Assembly (NCBI GenBank): GCA_965247265.1
Contig: OZ252002.1
Coordinates: 2,108,001-2,172,000 of the forward strand
DNA: 64,000 nucleotides
Reading direction: 5' to 3'
Source of the DNA: G965247265 sp965247265
GTDB lineage: Bacteria > Pseudomonadota > Gammaproteobacteria > UBA4575
The notes below the pieces were generated by a model. The model did not search any database, was not told where the DNA came from, and saw only the letters and a program-made list of their open reading frames with translations. Positions 53,133 through 60,708 of the stretch are shown here, piece by piece. The translations under genes and the position numbers were made by a program. How positions within the stretch are numbered: the first letter of the stretch is position 1; each line of letters starts with the position of its first letter.

Positions 53133-53945
53133 TCAAAATACAATGGTCACACGCAAGAAGGCTGCAGTAATAGATGTGGTGTCCTTGTTTGAGCTTTGAT
53201 TGTGCACGTTGAAGAGGTCATCTAATTCCCTTTCAAGGTCCGAGGCATTGCCATTCTTTTCAGCAGCCACGAATGCATTCATGGTCGGTCCGTAGTATTC
53301 TTTATAAGTCCTCATATACTCGGTAGCTGATACGGGCGCATTAAAAGTCCATGAATCTCGGGAAAATGATATGTGGTCCGCTGGTACACCAGCCGCTACA
53401 AAACGCTCGGTTACGTTACCTTCAACACCCCAGGTCATCGGGCTAATGAATCCTTCTGGCGGCGGCGGCATATAGGCAGAGACGATTTTTAGGATTTGTG
53501 CCACTAGTGTTGGATCATTCGGAATCCAGTTCCCCATGATTATCCTGCCTCCGGGACGGGTTACTCGAACCATCTCCTTAGCTACGTCAAACGGATTTGG
53601 TGCGAACATGGCTCCAAAGATGGATACAACAAGATCAAATGAATCATCTGCTAGCTCATGTAAATTACTGGCATCGCCTTGCTGAAACCTGCAATTTACG
53701 AGATTTTCCTTCAAGGCTCTTTTGTTCGCGGCTTCAAGCAGATTATCCGCGATATCCACACCCACTACTTCAGCTCCAAGCCTTGCCGCGGGTAAAGCAG
53801 TGGTTCCATCACCACAACCAAGATCCAGCACTTTCAGGTCTTTGTGAACGCCGATGTTTTCGACAAGTGCTTCTCCACTCTCTCGCATAGTATCGGCAAT
53901 GCGTGTGAAATCGCCTTTTTCCCATAGAGCTTTATTTTGATTCAC
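53133..53945 (-). CDS. SAM-dependent methyltransferase (class I)
   Basis: 270-residue Rossmann methyltransferase. SAM-binding motif VLDLGCGDGTTALPAARLGA near residue 39, then GVDIADNLLE and FDLVVSIFGAMFAP; typical of UbiE/arsenite-like small-molecule methyltransferases. The base composition is visibly more GC-rich than surroundings, a sign of recent acquisition. It lies just upstream of the attC-like site in the orientation of an integron cassette. Substrate unknown. Confidence 0.85.
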   Translation of the reverse strand: MNQNKALWEKGDFTRIADTMRESGEALVENIGVHKDLKVLDLGCGDGTTALPAARLGAEVVGVDIADNLLEAANKRALKENLVNCRFQQGDASNLHELADDSFDLVVSIFGAMFAPNPFDVAKEMVRVTRPGGRIIMGNWIPNDPTLVAQILKIVSAYMPPPPEGFISPMTWGVEGNVTERFVAAGVPADHISFSRDSWTFNAPVSATEYMRTYKEYYGPTMNAFVAAEKNGNASDLERELDDLFNVHNQSSNKDTTSITAAFLRVTIVF

Positions 53946-54137
53946 GATATCTCCTGACGAGATTGGTTAAGATATTGAGTATATCCGCCTAACATATTAA
54001 TACATGGCGATTTTGCTTAGATATCACGCTATACGTGTAGAATCTGCAAGATCCACCATTAACATGCATTAACACCAATTAAATAGTGATACCTGAGCAT
54101 TTTTGCATTGATATCGCATATATATGGTTAGTATTGC

Positions 54138-54167
54138 AATGCCTGCTTTCGGCCAAAAGCGGTCATT
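54138..54167. repeat. Palindromic repeat copy 4
   Basis: Arms AATGCCTGC / GCGGTCATT, centre TTTCGGCCAAAA. Eight bases past the transporter stop. Confidence 0.8.
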
Positions 54168-54174
54168 CGCCATG

Positions 54175-54509
54175 CTATTTAATTAGCCATACGCCTAGAA
54201 TAATTATTCCAAGACCAATGATTCGAAGTGCCGTAATCTTTCCATCCGCAAATAAAGATGAAAAACAAACGAAACTATTAAACCTACAGAAATAACGAAA
54301 GTGATTGCATATGGAGAACTTTTTAATGCGTAATATGTAGCCACGCCAAAACCAGCACTACCTATAATTACTAGTCCAAAATTAATTAGATTGCTAACCG
54401 GAGCAATTAATGCGTATTTAAAAGATGCCACTTCACCTGTTCGGAGACCATAATAAGAGAATAGAGTGTAGGACACTATTGTCGCGACTATCGCTAAAAT
54501 CCAATTCAT
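54175..54509 (-). pseudogene. Small multidrug-resistance/EmrE-like or DMT transporter, frameshifted
   Basis: Four-helix membrane protein of about 111 residues: MNWILAIVATIVSYTLFSYY, then a central LINFGLVIIGSAGFGVATYY, SSPYAITFVISVGLIVSFVF. A missing T in the T-run at about 54255 shifts the frame; the other frame gives LFADGKITALRIIGLGIIIL, ending GVWLIK, the expected fourth helix. As sequenced it stops after a wrong tail of about 13 residues. Possibly an EamA/SMR transporter; substrate unknown. Confidence 0.75.
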
Positions 54510-54587
54510 TGTTTGCTCAGCTCTTTAGTATTTTTAAATTTGTGAACATGCTTTTTAGATTATATAGTATCTGTATTCACCTCATCC

Positions 54588-54628
54588 AATGTCCACTATG
54601 TGTCGCTTACCGGCCAAAAGCGGACACT
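54588..54628. repeat. Palindromic repeat copy 5 (with insertion)
   Basis: Arms AATGTCC and GCGGACACT, with a longer centre (GTGTCGCTTACCGGCC), about 11 bases more than the other copies. Confidence 0.6.
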
Positions 54629-54900
54629 CACGATCTTGGAGTTACTTCCCTACGAATATAATACGAAGTATTTTAAGGAGGGCTTTGTTGCCCCTTATTA
54701 ACATTAGAGTTTGAATTTTCTCTACAAGGTGTTTGAAATGGATAATAAAAAGCTGAAGGTAAGATAGCAAATCCAACAAGCGTTGATATAAGAATATGTT
54801 TTATTGTGCGCTTAGTGGTGACTTATTGGTGACTCATTTTTTTATTGAAATGAGCTATATGTTCTAGCAACTTATATATTGCTGTTTTTAGAGGATAAAT

Positions 54901-54945
54901 TGGCGCGCCCGGAGGGACTCGAACCCCCGACCACCTGGTTCGAAG
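54901..54945 (-). repeat. 3' fragment of a tRNA-Arg gene, left copy (putative att site)
   Basis: Leftward this reads from the anticodon loop (CTTCGAA, anticodon TCG) through CCAGG, the variable loop, T-arm with GGGGG / CCCTC, acceptor CGGGCGC, discriminator G and CCA. No 5' half precedes it. A 45-base copy with three differences lies at 63568-63612, same orientation. Direct repeats of a tRNA 3' end are typical scars of tyrosine-integrase islands. Confidence 0.7.
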
Positions 54946-55002
54946 CCTAGTATACATTTCAATGATTACAATGAGTTAAATTTAAAAACTATTTAGATTA
55001 TG

Positions 55003-55022
55003 AATGTCCGCTTTCGGCCAAT
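55003..55022. repeat. Palindromic repeat copy 6 (half copy)
   Basis: AATGTCCGCTTTCGGCCAAT only; right arm missing. Five bases before the cytochrome stop codon. Confidence 0.7.
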
Positions 55023-55026
55023 ATCT

Positions 55027-55560
55027 TTATTTTTGTATTGATTCTAGATACAAAAGCAGTTCGAAGATTCTTCCTCTTACAAGCGTTTCAGAATAGCGAG
55101 TTCTTATTTCAAGCCAATGTTCCGTATTATAGCGGTCACCCCATACTGGCATTACACGCGGGCCGTGAGATTTTATTTCTTCACGTCCATCAATGATTCG
55201 ATATAGTTTGCTGAATGGAAATTCAGCATAATTCTTTTTTTGAATTAAGGTTAAATTTGCAGGTTTCTCCATTAATGCAAATGCGTAAAAGCCATTACCC
55301 TTTCCATCCAAACCATGACAAAGCGAACAGGTTCTCTCATACTCTTTTTGACCCATAAGAACCGCATCTTTTGTTTGTTTTATTAACTCTTCTTCGTCAA
55401 TATTCTCTTTGGCGCGCACATCGGTGATTACATTAATTTCTTTTTGAGCATTAATAAGCTCTTCAACATCTTGCGCAAAAGTTTGATGAACTATTACGCT
55501 TAAAATACATGTAAATATAATTAGAATTCGAGAGCGTAGGCGAATATATTTCATTGTCAT
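55027..55560 (-). CDS. Exported mono-heme cytochrome c
   Basis: About 177 residues. Signal peptide (ILIIFTCILSVIVHQTFAQ), heme motif CSLCH in YERTCSLCHGLDGKGNG, and the axial Met in GPRVMPVWGDR. Short electron carrier of the periplasm. I take ATG 55560 (or 55554) as start, since the upstream codons from 55608 would precede the signal peptide pointlessly. An FNR-like box lies about 55 bases before it, suggesting low-oxygen expression. Confidence 0.85.
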   Translation of the reverse strand: MTMKYIRLRSRILIIFTCILSVIVHQTFAQDVEELINAQKEINVITDVRAKENIDEEELIKQTKDAVLMGQKEYERTCSLCHGLDGKGNGFYAFALMEKPANLTLIQKKNYAEFPFSKLYRIIDGREEIKSHGPRVMPVWGDRYNTEHWLEIRTRYSETLVRGRIFELLLYLESIQK

Positions 55561-55612
55561 TAAAAAATAAAATTTAATGCAAAATATTTTATACGATTTT
55601 AATATCACTGAT

Positions 55613-55626
55613 ATGATTTAGATCAA
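55613..55626. promoter_or_regulatory. FNR-like box upstream of the cytochrome c gene
   Basis: On the minus strand TTGAT-CTAA-ATCAT, matching TTGAT-N4-ATCAA at nine of ten fixed positions, about 55 bases before the cytochrome start. Confidence 0.6.
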
Positions 55627-55679
55627 ATATTTCAAGGATTTATGGCAGGTTGGAGTACGTATTAGAATACATATAAGTA

Positions 55680-55693
55680 CTGATCAAGATCAA
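55680..55693. promoter_or_regulatory. FNR-like box at the end of the truncated desaturase
   Basis: CTGAT-CAAG-ATCAA, matching the FNR consensus at nine of ten fixed positions. It overlaps the stop of the truncated gene and may serve the cytochrome c gene as a second upstream site. Confidence 0.5.
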
Positions 55694-56220
55694 TGCGGTC
55701 CATTTTTTTTATGCATATAATGCGCAATTCCACTTAGTGCCATCATCCAACGGGCCAAAACAAATGTAGGCCCTTTCGTATGGGCAAGTTCATGTCCAAA
55801 CATTATGCCAAGCCCAAGATAGATGCCGGCAGATACGGTTGCTCCATACAACTGCCAACCTGTAACACCATGATGTATGGTTACACCTAATATTTCTGAT
55901 GTACCAAATGGAACACCAGTAACGTATTCGTACACCCGCCATACAAGTGCAAGTTGCAACATAACAAACACTGGGTACTGTACCCACATCATTATCTTTA
56001 AAAGCCAATCTATGTCATATGCATCACCATCATCATCTCGTCCTGCAGGTTCACAATGAATAGATTTAATTGCGCTAGTTGCATAATCAACGATGATTGA
56101 GGCAATGAAAAGACCAACACCCGTCCAAACCCATGGGCCGCCAATAACCACGCCCAGTAAAGCTAAAAATATTAAGCTTGGTGTCAAAAAATATCGAATG
56201 TTTACTAAAACTTTATGCAT
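55690..56220 (-). pseudogene. AlkB-like fatty acid desaturase/alkane hydroxylase, 3'-truncated
   Basis: 176 residues of an integral membrane di-iron enzyme: four membrane helices and the first histidine box in IMFGHELAHTKGPTFVL. It then ends abruptly at HYMHKKNGPH with a stop. Alkane monooxygenases and relatives are 350-400 residues with two more histidine boxes, so half the protein including most iron ligands is missing. The 3' part was probably lost in a rearrangement, as the next base context is an FNR-like site. Confidence 0.75.
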
Positions 56221-56261
56221 GTTCGCATCCTCACTTACAAACTAAAATTTTATATTTTTAA

Positions 56262-57056
56262 TTAATAGTCACTGATTTGGACGGATTTTAATTGCCCTTG
56301 AAATGTTTCATGTGCATTTGGAAGAAAATCATAAGCAACTAAATCTTGCCCACATTGGCTTTTTCTGGTTTTAATTCGATCAAACCAGATCTTTACATTT
56401 TTTCTTTCATCAATAAGTGAACTACAATTAGCCATCTCACAAAGATGCAAATAAACCGTCCAATGTAGATCTGCCCAAGTATATTTGTCACATACAATGT
56501 ACTTGTTTCTCTCTAGCTGTTTATCTAATGCATCAAAAAATACTTTTAAATCTTCACAGCTTGCATCAATCACCTGGTTACCTGGCGAATAAGAGGGGTC
56601 GCTATACTTTTTAGAAATTGATTCATGAACAATAAAATTTACAAGAGGAGCAACATTCGCGACAGCAATATCAACCCAGTAATCTTGCAGCGCAGCAAGT
56701 GAAGCATTACGCGGTGTTATCGAATAACCCAATCCCCTTGCATTTATAAATGCGGTAATTGCATCACCACCATATGTAATGAAATCAGCTTCTTTTAAGC
56801 AAGGTGTGATTGAAAAGAGTGAAATCTCTTCAATGTACTCGTCCATTTGATCTACCGAGTCAGCAATCATGCTGTAACAATTCATTTCCATACCTTGTTC
56901 AGCTGCGGTGATAATACATTTAAGTGTATCGGGGTCTGTTGGGCTACCAATTAGTTCAAGCACATACTGTGTTTTTTTCATGTCGCCAGATAATCCGTAT
57001 CTGGAACTGTCATTTGATCCCGCTTTTTCAGCCATTAAATTAAATATATCTGTCAT
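56262..57056 (-). CDS. Glutathione S-transferase-like protein (long)
   Basis: 264-residue GST-fold protein. The N-terminal thioredoxin-like domain carries ISLFSITPCLKEADFITYGG (cis-Pro and acidic GSH-binding region), and the C-terminal helical domain has YIVCDKYTWADLHWTVYLH, the N-capping motif of GST. No standard catalytic Ser/Tyr is obvious. A related 208-residue gene lies 36 bases upstream in the same direction, so the pair arose by tandem duplication and is one operon. Confidence 0.75.
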   Translation of the reverse strand: MTDIFNLMAEKAGSNDSSRYGLSGDMKKTQYVLELIGSPTDPDTLKCIITAAEQGMEMNCYSMIADSVDQMDEYIEEISLFSITPCLKEADFITYGGDAITAFINARGLGYSITPRNASLAALQDYWVDIAVANVAPLVNFIVHESISKKYSDPSYSPGNQVIDASCEDLKVFFDALDKQLERNKYIVCDKYTWADLHWTVYLHLCEMANCSSLIDERKNVKIWFDRIKTRKSQCGQDLVAYDFLPNAHETFQGQLKSVQISDY

Positions 57057-57091
57057 GATTATTTACCTGTATTAAAAATGTTTACAAAATT

Positions 57092-57718
57092 TTATGCGGC
57101 TACTTTTTCAACCTTAGATTCATAACCAGGAATATCTGCCTTTACTCTAGTTAGCCAATTATTTATATTTTCATAACTGCTAAAAACTTCGCTCTGGCCA
57201 GACTCCTCAAGCATTTTAAATACTCCTGACCAATGAATATCTGCTAAAGAAAATTCTCCAACAATATAGTCTTTATCTTTAATATTTTTATCAAACACTT
57301 CTAAAACTTTTTTAATTTCTTTTTTTCTATTAGAAATATTATTTAGCAGAGGTTCAAATTTTTTGGTCAGTACTTGTATCCAATACTGCTGCATTGCTAA
57401 AACACGCGCCTTTCTAGGGTGGATTGTGGGCGTTCGTCCTTTTATATTTAAATAGGTCAACACACCTCTCATACCAGTAACAATAAAGTCACCATCTTTT
57501 AAACAAGGAAACTGAGTCAAATTATCCATATGTAAAGACTCGGATAACTTTTCATCATCTAATGACGAAACATTCCATTCAATGTCAACAGGAAGGTCCC
57601 TATAAGATGCCAAAAAGATACATTTATATGATTCAGAATCACCTGGCTGACATACTAAGTTAGAAGTTTCGTTTGCCTTTTTTTTCGATTTAAATAAGCC
57701 CATTGCATTAATCTCCAA
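57092..57718 (-). CDS. Glutathione S-transferase-like protein (short)
   Basis: 208-residue paralogue of the downstream gene: LTQFPCLKDGDFIVTGMRGV in the thioredoxin-like part and DKDYIVGEFSLADIHWSGVF in the helical part. It begins the leftward GST operon and is divergent from the FNR regulator, with two FNR-like palindromes in between. It could function in stress or detoxification, but the substrate is unknown. Confidence 0.75.
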   Translation of the reverse strand: MEINAMGLFKSKKKANETSNLVCQPGDSESYKCIFLASYRDLPVDIEWNVSSLDDEKLSESLHMDNLTQFPCLKDGDFIVTGMRGVLTYLNIKGRTPTIHPRKARVLAMQQYWIQVLTKKFEPLLNNISNRKKEIKKVLEVFDKNIKDKDYIVGEFSLADIHWSGVFKMLEESGQSEVFSSYENINNWLTRVKADIPGYESKVEKVAA

Positions 57719-57850
57719 TAATTATAGCGACCTGATTTAATTGTCTTTATTCAATTTCCTTGATTTAAACATTGAATAATTTCAATTTAAAAATCTTGTT
57801 TACCGATTTCAAGAAAGGAAATAGCATACTTACGTAATTCATAAGAAATA

Positions 57851-57864
57851 CTGATCTGAGTCAG
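57851..57864. promoter_or_regulatory. FNR-like box 1 of the GST/FNR divergent region
   Basis: CTGAT-CTGA-GTCAG, a palindromic variant of the FNR half-sites, seven of ten consensus positions. Sixty bases from the second box. Confidence 0.45.
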
Positions 57865-57910
57865 GTTAAAATTGCTAAAATATCAGGCAGGTATGTAAAA
57901 TTGATTTATA

Positions 57911-57924
57911 CTGATCTAGATCAG
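57911..57924. promoter_or_regulatory. FNR-like box 2 of the GST/FNR divergent region
   Basis: CTGAT-CTAG-ATCAG, a perfect palindrome matching the FNR consensus at eight of ten positions, 126 bases before the regulator gene. Autoregulation is plausible. Confidence 0.6.
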
Positions 57925-58036
57925 AAATATGGGATTTACTATATGCGCATCACTATAAACATACTTAAAGACATATGTATTTAAATAAAAATGAAATTTA
58001 GTCTCTCGTTATAATTATCATAATTTCTAGGTGGCA

Positions 58037-58780
58037 ATGACTAGCACAGAGCATAAAATTAACTTCAAGTCATTAAAAGCTTCTTGTCATAACTGCTCTT
58101 TGGTAGAACTATGCCTGCCAAGAGGATTAGCTACCAATGACTTAAGTGCATTAGATGATTTAATTCAGCAGTGCAGACTTGTTAAAAAAGGTGATCCTAT
58201 TTTTAGTCAGGGGGAAAAATCCGGATGCATTTTTGCAGTGCGATCAAGCTCAGTAAAGTCTTTTACGACAGCAAGAAATGGTGAAGAACAGATTTTGGGA
58301 TTCCATTTACCTGGTGAATTACTTGGTCTAGATGGTCTCGATAATCAAATCCATAGCTGTTCTGGTATTGCATTAGATACATCTACAATTTGCGAGTTAC
58401 CCATAGATGAATTGAATGTTTTGTGTGTAAAAATGCCTGGCCTGCAGCAGCAATTACTGAGTCTAATTAGTGATGAAATTACTAAAGATCACTCGATGCT
58501 CCTTTTGTTAGCACGGCGTAATTCCGAGCAAAAGCTGGCCACATTTTTTATCAACCTCTCAAATCGCTTTAAAGTCCGTGGCTATTCAGCTAATGAATTT
58601 GGTTTGACGATGAGCCGATGCGATATAGGTAACTATCTAGGACTTGCAGATGAGACAGTGAGTAGATTAATAACTAAATTTAGAGAAAATAAAGTTATTG
58701 ATGCTGATAGAAAGAAAATAAAGATACTCAACCACGAATTATTATGCAAAGTGGCTGAAGGTGATTGCAATTTAAATTAA
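58037..58780 (+). CDS. FNR-type oxygen-sensing transcriptional regulator
   Basis: 247-residue Crp/Fnr regulator with all four iron-sulfur ligands of FNR: Cys17, Cys20 and Cys26 (CHNCSLVELC) and Cys119 (TICELP). The cyclic-nucleotide-like beta-roll (ILGFHLPGELLGLDGL) and the helix-turn-helix (SRCDIGNYLGLADETVSRL) follow. It probably binds a [4Fe-4S] cluster and activates genes at low oxygen. The ATG at 58037 has AGGTGG just upstream; a GTG at 58031 is possible. Neighbouring genes carry FNR-like boxes. Confidence 0.92.
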   Translation: MTSTEHKINFKSLKASCHNCSLVELCLPRGLATNDLSALDDLIQQCRLVKKGDPIFSQGEKSGCIFAVRSSSVKSFTTARNGEEQILGFHLPGELLGLDGLDNQIHSCSGIALDTSTICELPIDELNVLCVKMPGLQQQLLSLISDEITKDHSMLLLLARRNSEQKLATFFINLSNRFKVRGYSANEFGLTMSRCDIGNYLGLADETVSRLITKFRENKVIDADRKKIKILNHELLCKVAEGDCNLN

Positions 58781-58938
58781 TAATTAAATAAGCTAATTTC
58801 ACCACCGCTAATCAACATGCCTAATGGAATAAAGTTTGTTCTTCCAAAATATTAATCTCCTTTTTAAAGATTATGATGTGGATTCATATTTTAACTGCTT
58901 TAAACTAAACTTTATGGGCTTCTTCATTAAACTATTTG

Positions 58939-58968
58939 AACGTCCGCTTTCAGCCAAAAGCGGTCATT
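58939..58968. repeat. Palindromic repeat copy 7
   Basis: Arms AACGTCCGC / GCGGTCATT, centre TTTCAGCCAAAA. Between the FNR gene and the DUF2314-like gene. Confidence 0.8.
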
Positions 58969-59067
58969 CAATTTCTAACGATTTTCCTTGATTATTTTCT
59001 AAACAACAAACGATTGTTTACAAAAGCATGTTTTATATATTTTTGTTATGGAGTGCATTAGGTTATC

Positions 59068-59406
59068 TCAGTCTGTATCTATGATGTGACGTTCTTCAAA
59101 TTCAATTATTTCTCCACATTTTAAATCTTGGATATATTTAGGATTATCTTCTAACTGTCCTAATAATTTATTATATTGTACTAATAGAATCTCAACCCAC
59201 AATTGCTCTGTGCTCGGGATTTCTGGATCATCACTTTTAAAATTAAATATAAGCTTTACTTTATGCCCTTTCTCTAGGGGTTCAATCGCTTCTTTTGAAG
59301 GTTTAGATAGTGTATATGGAAACTCTTCTGACAGCTTTTGTGCATCTTCAAGCTTCCAACTTTTATCTATCACTGTTTCTCTTTTGGGTCGAAAGCGGAC
59401 ATTCAA
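59068..59406 (-). CDS. DUF2314-like protein whose N-terminus lies in a repeat
   Basis: 112-residue protein. The core VKLIFNFKSDDPEI, QLWVEILLVQ, GQLEDNPKYIQDLKCGEII and FEERHIIDTD matches the DUF2314 (YegJ-like) family, function unknown. The first residues (MNVRFRPKRE) are translated from palindromic repeat copy 8, so the gene may have lost its own start; a GTG at 59373 (VIDKSW) may be the true one. Confidence 0.6.
   Translation of the reverse strand: MNVRFRPKRETVIDKSWKLEDAQKLSEEFPYTLSKPSKEAIEPLEKGHKVKLIFNFKSDDPEIPSTEQLWVEILLVQYNKLLGQLEDNPKYIQDLKCGEIIEFEERHIIDTD
59380..59404. repeat. Palindromic repeat copy 8 (left arm incomplete)
   Basis: TTTGGGTCGAAAGCGGACATT, with only the right arm well conserved. 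It underlies the N-terminus of the DUF2314-like gene. Confidence 0.7.
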
Positions 59407-59514
59407 CCCGTCCTCAAATTATCTGAAAATATTGTTAAATGATTGGATGATGCGCATGTCAAAATTATATTTCTTTAACCTTTCTTCCAAAACTTATTTC
59501 TTTAATCTCTCTTT

Positions 59515-59625
59515 TGCTATTAAGTAGACTTTCTTTGCGCTTTGTACATCATTGCAAGTGACATAAAAAAATGCGATTGCACTGATGAAGAATAAGTAGA
59601 AGAGAGATTTTTTGATCACAAGAAA
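59515..59625 (-). pseudogene. 5' remnant of a duplicated nuclease gene
   Basis: Bases 59525-59625 closely match the signal-peptide region of the nuclease gene at 51840-51930 (the stretch including GTGACAT, GATGAAGAATA, GAGATTT and TGATCACAAG), directly next to the second lipoprotein copy in the same order. The nuclease domain itself is absent. It marks one end of a duplicated segment. Confidence 0.7.
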
Positions 59626-60024
59626 TCAGCTTCCTTCATACACAGCTCCTGCGATGTGAAATCCTTTTCCACTCACTGTCTTAGAATCATCTAAAAAATA
59701 TAATTCGGTTTCACCTTCTTGGACATGAGTGTTATCAGAATTTTGGTATTCTATTGTAGATGGGTACGCCCAGATTTCGATCGTGCTGCCATCGGGTATT
59801 TGTTCCCAATAACTCTCTATTGCCCCCCATATCGGTTGGCCTTGTTTAATAAAGGTTTGCGTACGACTGGGTTCACCAAATAGTGAGGTAATCTCATCAC
59901 GTGCGGCTCCCACATTGAAATCAGCGTGCATCGGTACTGGCATTTCGTCTTCGCATGAGACAAGCAATACAATGAGCGGAAGAATTAAAAAGTAATTAAT
60001 GCTTCTTAATCTTTTTATTTTCAT
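59626..60024 (-). CDS. Small lipoprotein, duplicated family (copy B)
   Basis: 132 residues from ATG 60024; nearly identical to copy A at 51935-52333 (same MKIKRLRSI start, PMHADFNVGAARDEI, FGEPSR and KGFHIAGAVYEGS end), with mainly conservative changes such as ENYWDEVPN to ESYWEQIPD. Signal ends LIVLLVSCEDE. An in-frame upstream ATG at 60063 is less likely. Together with the nuclease remnant behind it, it belongs to a segmental duplication. Confidence 0.75.
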   Translation of the reverse strand: MKIKRLRSINYFLILPLIVLLVSCEDEMPVPMHADFNVGAARDEITSLFGEPSRTQTFIKQGQPIWGAIESYWEQIPDGSTIEIWAYPSTIEYQNSDNTHVQEGETELYFLDDSKTVSGKGFHIAGAVYEGS

Positions 60025-60213
60025 CTGTTGAGTGCTGATTCGTGATGAATTAATATTTTTCATAACTTGCTTTGCCTAAACACTACGCTGCAAATAAAAT
60101 TAAAATGAGTGGTGGGAGTTTTTTCATTGCATCCCCTCTACTTATTATTCTTATAGGGGAATCATACTCCTAGGCCCAACAAAATTCTGAGCCATTGATT
60201 TATCTATATTTCT

Positions 60214-60243
60214 AATGTTTGCTTTCGGCCAATAGCGGATGTT
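60214..60243. repeat. Palindromic repeat copy 9
   Basis: Arms AATGTTTGC / GCGGATGTT, centre TTTCGGCCAATA. Upstream of the second hemoglobin gene. Confidence 0.75.
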
Positions 60244-60262
60244 AGGATTTTTTGATGATTCA

Positions 60263-60276
60263 TTGATTTAGACCAG
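60263..60276. promoter_or_regulatory. FNR-like box upstream of the second hemoglobin
   Basis: TTGAT-TTAG-ACCAG, matching TTGAT-N4-ATCAA at eight of ten fixed positions. It parallels the FNR-like box before the first hemoglobin. Confidence 0.45.
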
Positions 60277-60282
60277 TATAAA

Positions 60283-60708
60283 TTGACAATCTACTCTATA
60301 ATATTATTTACGATTACGAAAATAAACCAAATAAATATTATAAATCCAACCTTATTTGAAAAAATCGGTGGTAAAGAAACTGTAGATAAAGCAGCAAAAT
60401 TTCTATATGTAAACGTATTGCGCGATGATCGCCTCAAGCGCTTTTTCGAAGGCACTGATATGCAAAAGCAAGAGCGCATGATGAGCGCATTTTTGGTTAA
60501 CATTTTGGGTGGCCCGTCACTTTACGTTGGAAAACACATGCAGCGTGCGCATGCGGATTCGGTTAAAGATGGACTGAGTGACAAGCATGTTGACGCGATG
60601 ATGGAATGTGTGGGTGCGGTGCTTCGTGAATTGAAAATAGAAGCCGATCTAATTAGTGAAGTTATAAAGACAATTGAAAAGCATCGGGACAGTGTACTTG
60701 GTAGATGA
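60283..60708 (+). CDS. Group I truncated hemoglobin (second copy), odd start
   Basis: 141 residues from a TTG start; the globin part TLFEKIGGKETVDKAAKFLY, GGPSLYVGKHMQRAHADSV (proximal His) and HVDAMMECVGAVLREL is complete. Relative to copy 1, the codon at the ancestral ATG is ATA (60340), so the native start seems lost and the gene either starts at TTG 60283 with a 19-residue extension or at a rare codon. An FNR-like box lies at 60263. Confidence 0.85.
   Translation: MTIYSIILFTITKINQINIINPTLFEKIGGKETVDKAAKFLYVNVLRDDRLKRFFEGTDMQKQERMMSAFLVNILGGPSLYVGKHMQRAHADSVKDGLSDKHVDAMMECVGAVLRELKIEADLISEVIKTIEKHRDSVLGR

Larger units (their letters stand above)
54510..55026. other. Intergenic region with two repeats and a tRNA fragment
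   Basis: 517 bases without a gene. Holds palindromic repeat copy 5, the tRNA-Arg 3' fragment at 54901-54945 and repeat copy 6. Confidence 0.6.
57719..58036. other. Divergent regulatory region between the GST pair and the FNR gene
   Basis: 318 AT-rich bases with two FNR-like palindromes (57851 and 57911), presumably controlling both directions. Confidence 0.6.

Noticed and set aside
53004..53192. Rightward open frame starting MNVRFRPL
   Set aside because: It begins inside a palindromic repeat, runs through the attC-like site antisense to the methyltransferase and resembles no protein.
54901..54945. Complete tRNA gene
   Set aside because: The 5' half (acceptor, D-arm and 5' anticodon stem) is absent at both copies.
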